Source of the DNA: Candidatus Pelagibacter sp.
Lineage (GTDB): Bacteria > Pseudomonadota > Alphaproteobacteria > Pelagibacterales > Pelagibacteraceae
Assembly: GCA_028225715.1 (NCBI GenBank)
Contig: JAOIXS010000023.1
Location: 1-13,910 of the forward strand
Length of the DNA stretch: 13,910 bases
Direction: 5' to 3'
The notes beneath the pieces are model-generated. The model did not search any database and was not told the origin of the DNA. It saw only the letters and a list, made by a program, of their open reading frames with translations. Positions 1 through 6,883 of the stretch are shown here, piece by piece. The position numbers were made by a program, and so were the translations under genes. How positions within the stretch are numbered: position 1 is the first letter of the stretch; every line of letters begins with the position of its first letter.

Positions 1-354
1 GTTTCAGCTCCTGGCAGATTTGAATACCGTTCTGTAGACTCAATGCACAATCCATACTTGATGGGTTCAGGATTATTGAAATGTTTTGATGATGGAATAA
101 CAAATAATATTGATCCTGGAAAACCAGAGTCTAGAAGTATGTATGATGCTCAGGCAGCTGGTAAAAAAGTTAAAAAATTACCTTTAAGTCTTGGTGAAGC
201 CTTAAATCGTTTAGAAGAAGATGAGGTTATTAAATCAGCTATGCCAGATGAGATGTATAAAGTTTTCCATTGGTATAAAAATGATGAATGGGAAAGATTT
301 TTAGGTGCAACAACTCAGTGGGATCTAGATACTTATCTAGACTGTCTACCGTAA
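1..354 (+). CDS. glnT: Glutamine synthetase III-like / gamma-glutamylmethylamide synthetase, C-terminal part (5' truncated by window)
   Basis: Only the last 117 residues are visible; the frame is open from base 1, so the gene begins upstream. The family ligates ammonia or an amine such as methylamine to the gamma-carboxyl of glutamate using ATP. The visible part starts in the late catalytic domain (APGRFEYRSVDSMHNPYL) and continues into NNIDPGKP and the C-terminal tail ending YLDCLP. It aligns with RFELRLMDGAVNPYL and NKIDPGEP of the complete paralogue at 8941-10266, which supports the family call. The RLMDGAVNP stretch of the paralogue reads RSVDSMHNP here, so the two are well diverged. It is followed after 24 nt by glxB, indicating an operon. 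Whether it acts on ammonia or methylamine cannot be judged because the metal-binding and substrate-binding N-terminal half is missing. Confidence 0.85.
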   Translation, partial: VSAPGRFEYRSVDSMHNPYLMGSGLLKCFDDGITNNIDPGKPESRSMYDAQAAGKKVKKLPLSLGEALNRLEEDEVIKSAMPDEMYKVFHWYKNDEWERFLGATTQWDLDTYLDCLP

Positions 355-378
355 TCTTTAATAAAATAGGAGAAATAT

Positions 379-1323
379 ATGTGTGGAATAGCGGGATTAA
401 TACATAGAGGTAAATCATCAAATGTGGGAAGTGAACTACAAGGGATGCTTCAAGCTTTAAAGCATAGAGGAGAAGATTCTACAGGTTACGCTTTGTATGG
501 AGATACAGATGGTAAAAACTTTATCATGCGTTTTAAAGTTGGAGAAAATGTTGGTGAAGGAAGTTCGTCAATAATGGAGGATGTTTCTGTATACGATCAA
601 AGAAAGAAAATTGTTGATCAGTATTTATCTGAGTTAGGTGCCAAAATAGTTAAAGAAGAAAGAATTCTACCCTACTCTTTGAGATATGAACTTGCTTATG
701 ATGTAAAGGACCTTTTAGAGTTTTCACAAAAGATTGAAAGCATTCCAGGGGTTGAAATTCTTTCCATGGGTAAATCATTAGAGGTAATTAAAGATTTAGG
801 AAATGCTCAAATGGTTTGTGATAGATATAGTTTAGATAAACTTGTTGGAACTCACGCTATTGGCCATGCAAGAATGGCAACGGAATCTGGAGTTGATATT
901 AAGTCTGCTCACCCTTTTTGGGGTTATCCATTTAGTGATGTTTCTGTGGTTCATAACGGTCAATTAACTAATTATTGGAATAATAGAAGAATGCTTGAGA
1001 ATAAAGGTATGAGATTTATGTCTGAGTGCGACTCAGAATTGATAGCTGTTTATATTGCTCAAAAAATGAGAGAAGGAGCAAGTCTTGAAGAAGGTATGAA
1101 GGCATCTTTAACAGGTCTTGATGGAGTATTTACATATTTTGTTGCAACAAAAGATTCATTAGGAATGGCGAAAGATACTATGGCTGCAAAACCTTTGGTT
1201 CTTTATGAATCAGATGATTTAGTAGCAATGGGTTCAGAAGAAATAGCAATCAGATCAGTTCTACCACAAGAGATAGATACATATGATCCATTTGATGGGG
1301 AGGTAAAAGTATGGCAAATATAA
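379..1323 (+). CDS. glxB: Class II glutamine amidotransferase subunit (GlxB/MgsA-type), cluster 1
   Basis: This 314-aa protein is a stand-alone counterpart of the N-terminal amidotransferase domain of glutamate synthase. It would hydrolyse a gamma-amide (glutamine, or gamma-glutamylmethylamide in N-methylglutamate synthase) and pass the amine to the FMN subunit. It starts MCGIAGL, so removal of Met1 exposes the N-terminal nucleophile Cys2. Other motifs seen are HRGEDSTG (29-36), GHARMATES with the substrate-binding Arg165 (162-170), VHNGQLTNY with the oxyanion residues Asn193/Gly194 (191-199), and ECDSE with Asp218. An insert of roughly 80-90 residues between the first two motifs is also present in the paralogue at 5999. 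The start is fixed by the MCGI motif and by a TAGGAGA ribosome-binding site just upstream. Its 3' end overlaps glxC by 13 nt, implying translational coupling. The electron acceptor side of the enzyme is in glxD. Confidence 0.92.
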   Translation: MCGIAGLIHRGKSSNVGSELQGMLQALKHRGEDSTGYALYGDTDGKNFIMRFKVGENVGEGSSSIMEDVSVYDQRKKIVDQYLSELGAKIVKEERILPYSLRYELAYDVKDLLEFSQKIESIPGVEILSMGKSLEVIKDLGNAQMVCDRYSLDKLVGTHAIGHARMATESGVDIKSAHPFWGYPFSDVSVVHNGQLTNYWNNRRMLENKGMRFMSECDSELIAVYIAQKMREGASLEEGMKASLTGLDGVFTYFVATKDSLGMAKDTMAAKPLVLYESDDLVAMGSEEIAIRSVLPQEIDTYDPFDGEVKVWQI

Positions 1324-2165
1324 AAAATACAGAGAAAAAAACAAAGTCCCAGTCAATGGGTATGCACACAGAGGTATTAACAGGAAGAACTCAACAAAAG
1401 TTTTTTAATCCTGATGAAGGTGAAAATCTTTATTATTTTGGAACTTACGATGTAGATTTCAATAAAAGAACAGAGCTGGATGTTAAAGAAATGACAGCTC
1501 CAGAAGCCAATAAAGAAATTGATAGCTTAATGAGCCAGGGTTTTGGAACGATTGTTATTAAAAACCCTCAAGGTAAACACAGTTTAGGTGTTGGTATTTT
1601 AAATAAATTAAACTTAATTTTTGAAGGAAGTTTAGGTTATTTTGGTATGGGTTCTTGTGATGGACCTACTGTTAGAATTAATGGTAGAGTTGGCTGGTCT
1701 TGTGCCGAAAACTTAATGGCAGGAAAAGTTGTTATAGAAAAAAATGCGGGATCTTGCTTTGGTGCTGCTATAAGAGGTGGTGATTTAATTTGCAAAGGAA
1801 GTGTTGGTGCAAGAACTGGAATTGACATGAAGGGTGGAACTATCATTGTTGGTGGTGATGCTGGAGCGTTCACTGGTTTTATGATGCAAAGAGGAAGAAT
1901 AATTATTCTTGGTGATGTTGGAATAAACTTAGGGGACTCAATGTATGATGGAACAATATTTATTGGTGGAAAAATAGGTTCTTTTGGAAGTGATGCTGTA
2001 CCATCAGATCTTACAGACACTGATAAAGACTGGTTAAAAAGAAAGTTAAAAGTTGCAGAGATAGGTGAAAAATTTGATGTTAGTAAAATGACAAAAATAG
2101 TCGCAGGGAAAAAACTTTGGAACTATGATAATTTAGAACCTCATGAAAAGAAAGGAGCTATCTAA
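1311..2165 (+). CDS. glxC: GXGXG beta-helix subunit of glutamate synthase-like complex (GlxC/MgsB-type), cluster 1
   Basis: This 284-aa protein corresponds to the C-terminal GXGXG domain of GltB, a right-handed beta-helix with a structural role between the amidotransferase and FMN domains. From about residue 110 it shows the expected repeating Gly-rich turns: GSLGYFGMGS, GRVGWSCAENLMAG, GSVGARTGIDMKGG, GDAGAFTGFMMQRG, GDVGINLGDSMYDG and GKIGSFGSDA. The first 25 residues are Lys-rich and of low complexity. A GGGGAGG Shine-Dalgarno (1297-1303) inside the end of glxB supports the ATG at 1311, giving the 13-nt overlap. The stop overlaps the glxD start in TAATG. It is about 55 residues longer than its paralogue at 6883, with the extra length mainly at the N-terminus. 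The protein has no catalytic residues of its own. The Gly-rich repeats create a Pro-rich shadow frame on the opposite strand. Confidence 0.9.
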   Translation: MANIKNTEKKTKSQSMGMHTEVLTGRTQQKFFNPDEGENLYYFGTYDVDFNKRTELDVKEMTAPEANKEIDSLMSQGFGTIVIKNPQGKHSLGVGILNKLNLIFEGSLGYFGMGSCDGPTVRINGRVGWSCAENLMAGKVVIEKNAGSCFGAAIRGGDLICKGSVGARTGIDMKGGTIIVGGDAGAFTGFMMQRGRIIILGDVGINLGDSMYDGTIFIGGKIGSFGSDAVPSDLTDTDKDWLKRKLKVAEIGEKFDVSKMTKIVAGKKLWNYDNLEPHEKKGAI

Positions 2166-3589
2166 TGGCTAAAAATAAAGTTAAAAAAAATAGTAAAAAA
2201 TTAAAAAAAACTAATGGAAGTGTTGGTGGAAAAGCTGATGTACATGCACACGAAGACGGTAAAAGAAATAAAAGCCTATTAGGTCACAATGCTATTTTTA
2301 CTCCTGAAGTTATAGACGATATTCATATTAAAGCTCAACTTGGAAGATACAGAATGCGTGGAATGGCATTAATGAAAAAAATTCCTACATTTGATGATTT
2401 GGTTTTTTTGCCAGGAACTCTTACAAGATTTGTAATTGAGGGTTATAGAGAAAAATGTGAAACAAAGACTATAATCGGACCAAATTGCGAAAACCCAATT
2501 GAACTAGATATACCAGTATATATTACAGGTATGAGTTTTGGAGCACTTTCTTATGAAGCAAAAACAGCTTTAGCAAGAGGAGCAACAATGGCTGGAAGCG
2601 CAACATGTTCTGGTGAAGGTGGAATGATTCCAGATGAAAGAAGATATTCTGAAAAATGGTATTACCAATGTATTCAATCAAGATATGGTTTTAATCCTCA
2701 TCATGCTCAACTAGCTGATGCAATTGAAGTATTTATTGGTCAAGGACAAAAAGTTGGAATGGGTGGACATTTAATGGGTCAAAAAGTTACTGATCAAGTT
2801 GCAGAAATGAGATCTCTACCATCTGGTATTGATCAAAGATCTCCAGCAAGACACCCTGACTGGTTAGGTCCAGATGATTTAGCTTTAAAAGTTGAAGAAT
2901 TAAGACAACTTACAAAAAATAAAGTGCCAATTCAGTTAAAACTGGGTGCTTCAAAAGTTTATGACGATGTTCGTATGGCTGCAAAATGTAATCCAGACTC
3001 AATATTTTTAGATGGTATGGAGGGCTCAACAGGAGCCGGTCCTCACATAGCTGCTGCAAATACTGGTATTCCAGGAATTGCTGCAATCAGAGAAGCAAGA
3101 AGAGCTATTGATGATGTTGGTAAAACTGGACAAGTAACTTTAATTTATGCTGGTGGTGTTAGAGATGGTGCTGACATGGCGAAGGCTTTAGCACTTGGTG
3201 CTGATGCAATAGCAATTGGAACTGGCGCTTTAATGGCTTTGAACTGTAATAAAGATATACCAGAAGCAAACTTTGAAAAAGAAATGGGTGTAAAAGCTGG
3301 TGAATGTTATCACTGTCATACTGGTCGTTGTCCAGTTGGTGTTGCAACACAGGATCCTAAATTAAGAGCTAGATTAAATCCTGATGATGCTGCATTAAGA
3401 GTTTATAATTACCTTCATGCAATGACATTAGAGGCTCAACTTTTAGCAAGAGCTTGTGGTAAAACTAATATTCACTCTTTAGAGCCTGAAGATTTAGCTG
3501 CTCTAACAATGGAGTCATCTGCATTAGCTAAAGTTCCGTTGACAGGAACTAACTATACTGTTGGTGTTGATAACTTTCACAAAATATAA
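2165..3589 (+). CDS. glxD: FMN-binding glutamate synthase-family subunit with intact Cys cluster (GlxD/MgsC-type), cluster 1
   Basis: This 474-aa protein is the stand-alone FMN/synthase domain of the GltB family. It would reduce the imine formed from 2-oxoglutarate and the transferred amine. TGMSFGALS (121-129), SGEGGMIPDERR (149-160), the Lys of IQLKLGASK (256-264), FLDGMEGSTGAGPH (281-294) and YAGGVRDGADMAKALALGADA (328-348) match the TIM-barrel FMN and phosphate sites. CYHCHTGRCPVGVATQ carries Cys381, Cys384 and Cys389 (CX2CX4C), aligned with the 3Fe-4S ligand region of glutamate synthases, although the canonical first spacing there is longer. The first 40 residues are an unusually basic tail that the paralogue at 7569 lacks. 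The start follows AAGGAG (2152-2157) and shares a base with the glxC stop. No GltD-type NADPH subunit is present, so the electron donor is unknown. Confidence 0.92.
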   Translation: MAKNKVKKNSKKLKKTNGSVGGKADVHAHEDGKRNKSLLGHNAIFTPEVIDDIHIKAQLGRYRMRGMALMKKIPTFDDLVFLPGTLTRFVIEGYREKCETKTIIGPNCENPIELDIPVYITGMSFGALSYEAKTALARGATMAGSATCSGEGGMIPDERRYSEKWYYQCIQSRYGFNPHHAQLADAIEVFIGQGQKVGMGGHLMGQKVTDQVAEMRSLPSGIDQRSPARHPDWLGPDDLALKVEELRQLTKNKVPIQLKLGASKVYDDVRMAAKCNPDSIFLDGMEGSTGAGPHIAAANTGIPGIAAIREARRAIDDVGKTGQVTLIYAGGVRDGADMAKALALGADAIAIGTGALMALNCNKDIPEANFEKEMGVKAGECYHCHTGRCPVGVATQDPKLRARLNPDDAALRVYNYLHAMTLEAQLLARACGKTNIHSLEPEDLAALTMESSALAKVPLTGTNYTVGVDNFHKI

Positions 3590-3598
3590 GGAGTATTT

Positions 3599-4000
3599 AT
3601 GGTTAAGAAAAAAACAAAAACAAAAGTAAAAAAAGAAAATCTAGGAGGAAAATCTAAAGAAACTGCTAGAGAAAAAATGATTGGGCAACATATAGGTTAC
3701 AGATATGATGTTAATCTACTACCTGACTACAAAAAAATGACTCCATTCTTAAAAAAATACGTAGAAGCTATGGGATGGGATGATCTTAACTGGTTAGAAG
3801 ATATTCATATGGGTTATGAAGAGGACAGACCTGCTGTATTTTGTAGAAATGCGAATGGTTGGGTTACAATTCCAAAATCCATCAAATTGCCAAACAATCA
3901 ACAAGACAGAGATATGATTGCAAGAGAGCTTTTAGTTAAGTTTCAAATGTCTAAAAAGCACCCTCTTGTTGATTTGAAAAAAGCTTATTTAAAGTTTTAA
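3599..4000 (+). CDS. Conserved-looking small soluble protein of unknown function in the glx operon
   Basis: I do not recognise this 133-aa protein. It starts 9 nt after glxD behind a good AAGGAG site, so it is very probably expressed with the glx genes. Residues 1-25 are a Lys-rich tail (MVKKKTKTKVKKENLGGKSK) that resembles the basic tail of GlxD. The rest looks like a compact soluble domain with aromatic-rich stretches: HIGYRYD (31-37), AMGWDDLNWLEDIHMGYEED (57-76), FCRNANGWVTIPKSIKLP (81-98) and a probable helix QDRDMIARELLVKF (102-115). There is no signal peptide or membrane segment. Its position suggests an accessory or assembly subunit of the synthase, or a factor linking it to Amt; this is inference from context only. 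I see no counterpart in the second module. Confidence 0.85.
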   Translation: MVKKKTKTKVKKENLGGKSKETAREKMIGQHIGYRYDVNLLPDYKKMTPFLKKYVEAMGWDDLNWLEDIHMGYEEDRPAVFCRNANGWVTIPKSIKLPNNQQDRDMIARELLVKFQMSKKHPLVDLKKAYLKF

Positions 4001-4127
4001 TTTTACAATTTTAGGTTGAGTCTTTCTTAAAGTTATACATTAATACTAGCTTATTTAAGCACTGAATAGTTTGTCACACCTCCTTAAATTTCATATGCTT
4101 TCTCAAAACTAATATAGGAGAGAGATT
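4001..4127 (+). promoter_or_regulatory. amt leader region with possible SD-sequestering pairing
   Basis: This 127-nt spacer is the longest in the first module and is the likely site of a separate amt promoter or leader. AT-rich -10-like words occur (TATACA at 4034-4039, TAATAC at 4041-4046), but no properly spaced -35 is convincing. GCTTATTTAAGC (4049-4060) is a near-palindrome with five pairing positions per arm. CTCCT (4080-4084), inside CACACCTCCTTA, is exactly complementary to AGGAG (4116-4120) of the amt ribosome-binding site, so a short hairpin hiding the site is possible. I see no uridine tract that would make a terminator. The regulatory role is inference. Confidence 0.35.
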
Positions 4128-5528
4128 ATGACTGATCAGTTAGGTGCTCTTACAGTTATATTTACAGAATTTTACTACTGGGTAACAGTGGTACTAATGT
4201 TCTTAATTCACGTCGGATTCTGTATGTATGAGGTTGGAGCTTCTCGATACAAACATCACCAACATACTCTTATGAAAAATACTATGGTTATACCGTTAGT
4301 AACGGTAACTTGGTTTTTCTTTGGTTGGTGGATTTACTGGGCATTCCCAACAGGACCGGGAATAGCACCTTCAATAATGAATGAGAGTTCAGCATTAATT
4401 ACTGACGACAGTACTTTTAGTGCGAAATGGTATGTAGCAAATACTGAATTTATGGCTGTCAACTTAGGTGACCGTATAAGTGGAGTATTCTGGGCTGCGT
4501 TCTTACTATTTTCATGGACAGCTGCTTCAATTGTTTCTGGAGCAATCATTGAAAGAATTACAACTTTTGCATTTGGTATTTTAGCAATTGCAATTGGATC
4601 TGTATTTTGGACAATTGATGCTGCATGGGGATGGCACTTTGATGGTTGGATGCTTAAAATTTTAGGATATCATGACGCTTACGCATCAGGAGTAATTCAC
4701 GCAATTGCGGGTGGATTTGCTTTAGGTGTTCTAATCGTTTTAGGACCTAGAATAGGAAAGTTCTCATCAAGTGGTGAACCAAGAAATATAGGACCAAGAA
4801 ACCCATGGCTAGTTACAGTTGGATTATTTTTAATCTATACTGGTTTCTGGGGATTTTATGCGGCATGTAATATACCGATATTTGATCTTGGACCTGAATA
4901 TGGAATGGAAGGTGTAACCTACTGGACAGCAACAAACATATATGTAACCCCAACCACCCTGAGTGGAATAACCTATAACTTCTTGATGTCACTATCAGGA
5001 GGATTATTAGCTGGATACGTGGTCGCTAAAGGTGATCCATTCTGGACTTACTCAAGTGGACTAGCTGGGATCATCTGTGCATCTGCAGGTAATGATTTGT
5101 ATCACCCGATACAAGCAATGCTTATTGGTGCGATCGGTGTAGTTATTGCATATAAAATGCATTACTGGGTTGAACGTAAGTTCAAAATTGATGATGCGGT
5201 TGGTGCAGTAGCAGTACATGGTTACGCAGGATTTGTTGGTCTTATAATTTGCGGATTTGTTTTAAATGGCTATCCTTCATCTGGATACAGTGTTGGAGCT
5301 ATGTGGGACGGATCAACTTATGCATCAATCAATCCACTGGGACAATTCCTTGGAGCAATTATAATGTTCGGAGTTCTTGGAATGCTACCAGGCTATGTTT
5401 TAGCTAAGATACTAAACGGAATGGGTAAGTTAAGAATCCCACGTGAAGTAGAAATAGCTGGACTAGACTATGAAATGATGGAGGACGATAGAGATGCTGA
5501 AAAAGCAGTCGCCTCTTCAACTAGGTAA
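4128..5528 (+). CDS. amt: Amt-family ammonium / methylammonium transporter
   Basis: This 466-aa integral membrane protein has about eleven hydrophobic helices, the length and layout of Amt channels/transporters. The pore twin histidines are His191 (ASGVIHAIAGG) and His364 (VGAVAVHGYAGF), and Asp183 lies in the position of the conserved aspartate before the first. The SWTAASIVSGAIIER stretch (129-143) matches the Amt signature. The C-terminal tail LRIPREVEIAGLD is the canonical cytoplasmic Amt tail, which in other bacteria contacts GlnK. TM1 is divergent: the usual FFYGG-type ending reads FCMYEVGASRYKHHQHTLMKN (31-51). The start follows TAGGAGAGAG. It lies between two amine-ligase/synthase modules, so import of ammonium or methylammonium is likely. 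No PII gene follows; a 74-aa membrane protein takes that place. Confidence 0.95.
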   Translation: MTDQLGALTVIFTEFYYWVTVVLMFLIHVGFCMYEVGASRYKHHQHTLMKNTMVIPLVTVTWFFFGWWIYWAFPTGPGIAPSIMNESSALITDDSTFSAKWYVANTEFMAVNLGDRISGVFWAAFLLFSWTAASIVSGAIIERITTFAFGILAIAIGSVFWTIDAAWGWHFDGWMLKILGYHDAYASGVIHAIAGGFALGVLIVLGPRIGKFSSSGEPRNIGPRNPWLVTVGLFLIYTGFWGFYAACNIPIFDLGPEYGMEGVTYWTATNIYVTPTTLSGITYNFLMSLSGGLLAGYVVAKGDPFWTYSSGLAGIICASAGNDLYHPIQAMLIGAIGVVIAYKMHYWVERKFKIDDAVGAVAVHGYAGFVGLIICGFVLNGYPSSGYSVGAMWDGSTYASINPLGQFLGAIIMFGVLGMLPGYVLAKILNGMGKLRIPREVEIAGLDYEMMEDDRDAEKAVASSTR

Positions 5529-5540
5529 AGGAGAAAAAAT

Positions 5541-5765
5541 ATGGCTACAGTAACAAACTGGATAGATCATTTAAGTGCTAAGGAAGTTGTCGGAGCAATT
5601 TACCCGGGGGCTGGATCTAGTGAAACTTTACTAGTTATTCTAGGTGTAGTTTTCTGGATTGGCTGGCATGTCCTTACTAACAAATCAGAGAGTGAAAAAC
5701 TCTCAAGATTAGCTAGAAAAAGACATGGTGCTAATGATCATAAGAGCAATATTACCGACTGGTAA
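5541..5765 (+). CDS. Small single-pass membrane protein downstream of amt
   Basis: This 74-aa protein is not one I can assign. It starts 12 nt after amt behind AAGGAGA, so the two are surely co-translated from one message. Residues 1-27 include a possible amphipathic stretch (NWIDHLSAKEVVGAIYPGAG). Residues about 28-46 (ETLLVILGVVFWIGWHVLT) form one transmembrane helix, followed by a charged tail (SESEKLSRLARKRHG) that the positive-inside rule places in the cytoplasm. The terminator begins 16 nt after its stop, making it the last gene of the unit. In many bacteria glnK neighbours amt; here this protein occupies that position. A role as an Amt partner or regulator is an attractive but untested inference. 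Confidence 0.85.
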   Translation: MATVTNWIDHLSAKEVVGAIYPGAGSSETLLVILGVVFWIGWHVLTNKSESEKLSRLARKRHGANDHKSNITDW

Positions 5766-5781
5766 TATCAATTAAAAATTT

Positions 5782-5814
5782 GGGCGCTACTTAATTGTGG
5801 CGCCCTTTTTTTTT
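5782..5814 (+). terminator. Strong rho-independent terminator closing the amt transcription unit
   Basis: GGGCGCTAC (5782-5790) pairs with GTGGCGCCC (5797-5805), giving a nine-pair stem with one G-U pair and a six-base loop TTAATT. Nine T residues follow directly (5806-5814). It is the most GC-rich element in this very AT-rich neighbourhood and separates the two modules into distinct transcription units. Confidence 0.93.
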
Positions 5815-5831
5815 ACAAAAATTATACAATC

Positions 5832-5984
5832 ATGGATAGAAATAATAACGAAGATCTGAGACCAAGTAAAATGAGAGGTGTCGTTTTTCCAAAAGCAAAG
5901 TATGGAGTGATAGCGGCTATTATCATCATTGTAGTAGGAAATATTTTCTACTATAAAGATTCTCTACTATCTTTAATAAAATAA
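5832..5984 (+). CDS. 50-aa single-pass membrane protein (short ORF between the two modules)
   Basis: An ATG at 5832 opens a 50-codon frame ending at TAA 5982-5984. The protein begins MDRNNNEDLRPSKMRG, continues VVFPKAKYG, has one strong hydrophobic helix (VIAAIIIIVVGNIFYY, about residues 26-41) and ends KDSLLSLIK. The charge pattern (basic before the helix) suggests a cytoplasmic N-terminus. It fills the otherwise empty gap between the terminator and the next amidotransferase, stopping 14 nt before that gene. No Shine-Dalgarno precedes ATG 5832; Met14 at 5871 is an alternative start giving 37 residues with the same helix. The coherent membrane-helix content argues for a real gene, but it is unassigned and shorter than most gene callers accept. 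Confidence 0.6.
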   Translation: MDRNNNEDLRPSKMRGVVFPKAKYGVIAAIIIIVVGNIFYYKDSLLSLIK

Positions 5985-5998
5985 ACTTAAAAAAATTT

Positions 5999-6883
5999 AT
6001 GTGTGGAATTGTTGGCATCTACCTAAAAAATAAAAAATTTGAAAAAAATTTAGGAAAAATGTTATCTGGTATGCTTAATAATATGGAATCTCGTGGACCA
6101 GACAGTGCTGGCTTTGCTATTTATAAAGATGAAAGTAAAAAACTATACAAGTTTTCTTTATGTATTAATGATTTAAACTTTAATAGTTTTGAGAAAGAAA
6201 TATCTAAAAAACTTAAAAAAGCCAAACTTACTCAAATCTCAGATCATGTAATTCTAAAAACTCTTGAGCAGCCAAAGAAAGTGATTGAAATAATTAATTC
6301 GAATTTTCCTAAAGTATCTATAGTTGGGTATGGCCGATCAATAGAAATATTTAAACAAGTTGGTAATCCTAAAGATGTAGTAAAAAAATTTAAATTAGAT
6401 AGTTTCAGTGGTACTCATGGAATAGGTCATACAAGAATGGCTACAGAAAGTGCAATAACTACTGATGGATCTCACCCCTACTCTACTGGTGAAGATGAAT
6501 GCTTGGTTCATAATGGTTCATTATCAAATCATAATAATCTAAGAAGAGAGCTCACCAAAAAAGGTAGTGTCTTTAATTCTGAAAATGATACCGAAGTTGC
6601 AGCAGGATATGTTTCTAACTGTTTATCAAATAATAAATCTTTAAAAGATACACTCACTTCTGGTCTTAAAGATTTAGATGGTTTTTATACTTTTATTACA
6701 GGAACTAGAAAAGGCTTTGCAGTTGTTAGAGATGAAATAGCATGTAAACCTGCGGTAATAGCAGAAACAAAAAACTATGTTGCAATAGCATCAGAATTTC
6801 AAGCAATGGCTCATTTACCAGATGTAAATAATGCAAAAATTTTTGAACCTGAGCCAGGTATTGTTTACTCGTGGGGAAATTAA
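5999..6883 (+). CDS. mgsA: Class II glutamine amidotransferase subunit (MgsA/GlxB-type), cluster 2
   Basis: This 294-aa paralogue of the protein at 379 would be the amidotransferase subunit of a second synthase, likely N-methylglutamate synthase (methylamine-glutamate N-methyltransferase subunit A). It starts MCGIVGIY, giving nucleophile Cys2. It retains SRGPDSAG (31-38), GIGHTRMATES with Arg146 (141-151), VHNGSLSNH with Asn172/Gly173 (170-178), and ENDTE with Asp197. All catalytic positions are therefore conserved. The upstream sequence is A-rich (AACTTAAAAAAATTT) with no Shine-Dalgarno, unlike its counterpart in cluster 1; the start is fixed by the MCGI motif. The stop TAA shares one base with the next start (TAATG). 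Which gamma-glutamyl amide it uses is inferred from the gmaS-type gene downstream. Confidence 0.9.
   Translation: MCGIVGIYLKNKKFEKNLGKMLSGMLNNMESRGPDSAGFAIYKDESKKLYKFSLCINDLNFNSFEKEISKKLKKAKLTQISDHVILKTLEQPKKVIEIINSNFPKVSIVGYGRSIEIFKQVGNPKDVVKKFKLDSFSGTHGIGHTRMATESAITTDGSHPYSTGEDECLVHNGSLSNHNNLRRELTKKGSVFNSENDTEVAAGYVSNCLSNNKSLKDTLTSGLKDLDGFYTFITGTRKGFAVVRDEIACKPAVIAETKNYVAIASEFQAMAHLPDVNNAKIFEPEPGIVYSWGN

Noticed and set aside
1637..2020. A 127-codon open frame antisense to glxC, rich in Pro and Ile.
   Set aside because: It is a shadow of the Gly-rich GXGXG repeats (GGN codons read as Pro on the other strand), with no ribosome-binding site and no family resemblance.
4049..4060. GCTTATTTAAGC near-palindrome as a terminator after the 133-aa gene.
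   Set aside because: The stem is short and AT-rich with almost no loop, and no T tract follows. The AGCTTATTTAA word also occurs by chance at 3982-3992 inside the coding region.
4060..4100. Possible sigma-54 promoter before amt (TTGTCACACC).
   Set aside because: The conserved GG and the downstream GC element at the right spacing are missing, and SAR11 is not known to use sigma-54.
5815..5831. Promoter for cluster 2 just after the terminator (TATACA at 5823-5828).
   Set aside because: The only -35-like word (TTTACA at 5812-5817) is far too close, and a start from this -10 would leave no leader for the ORF at 5832.
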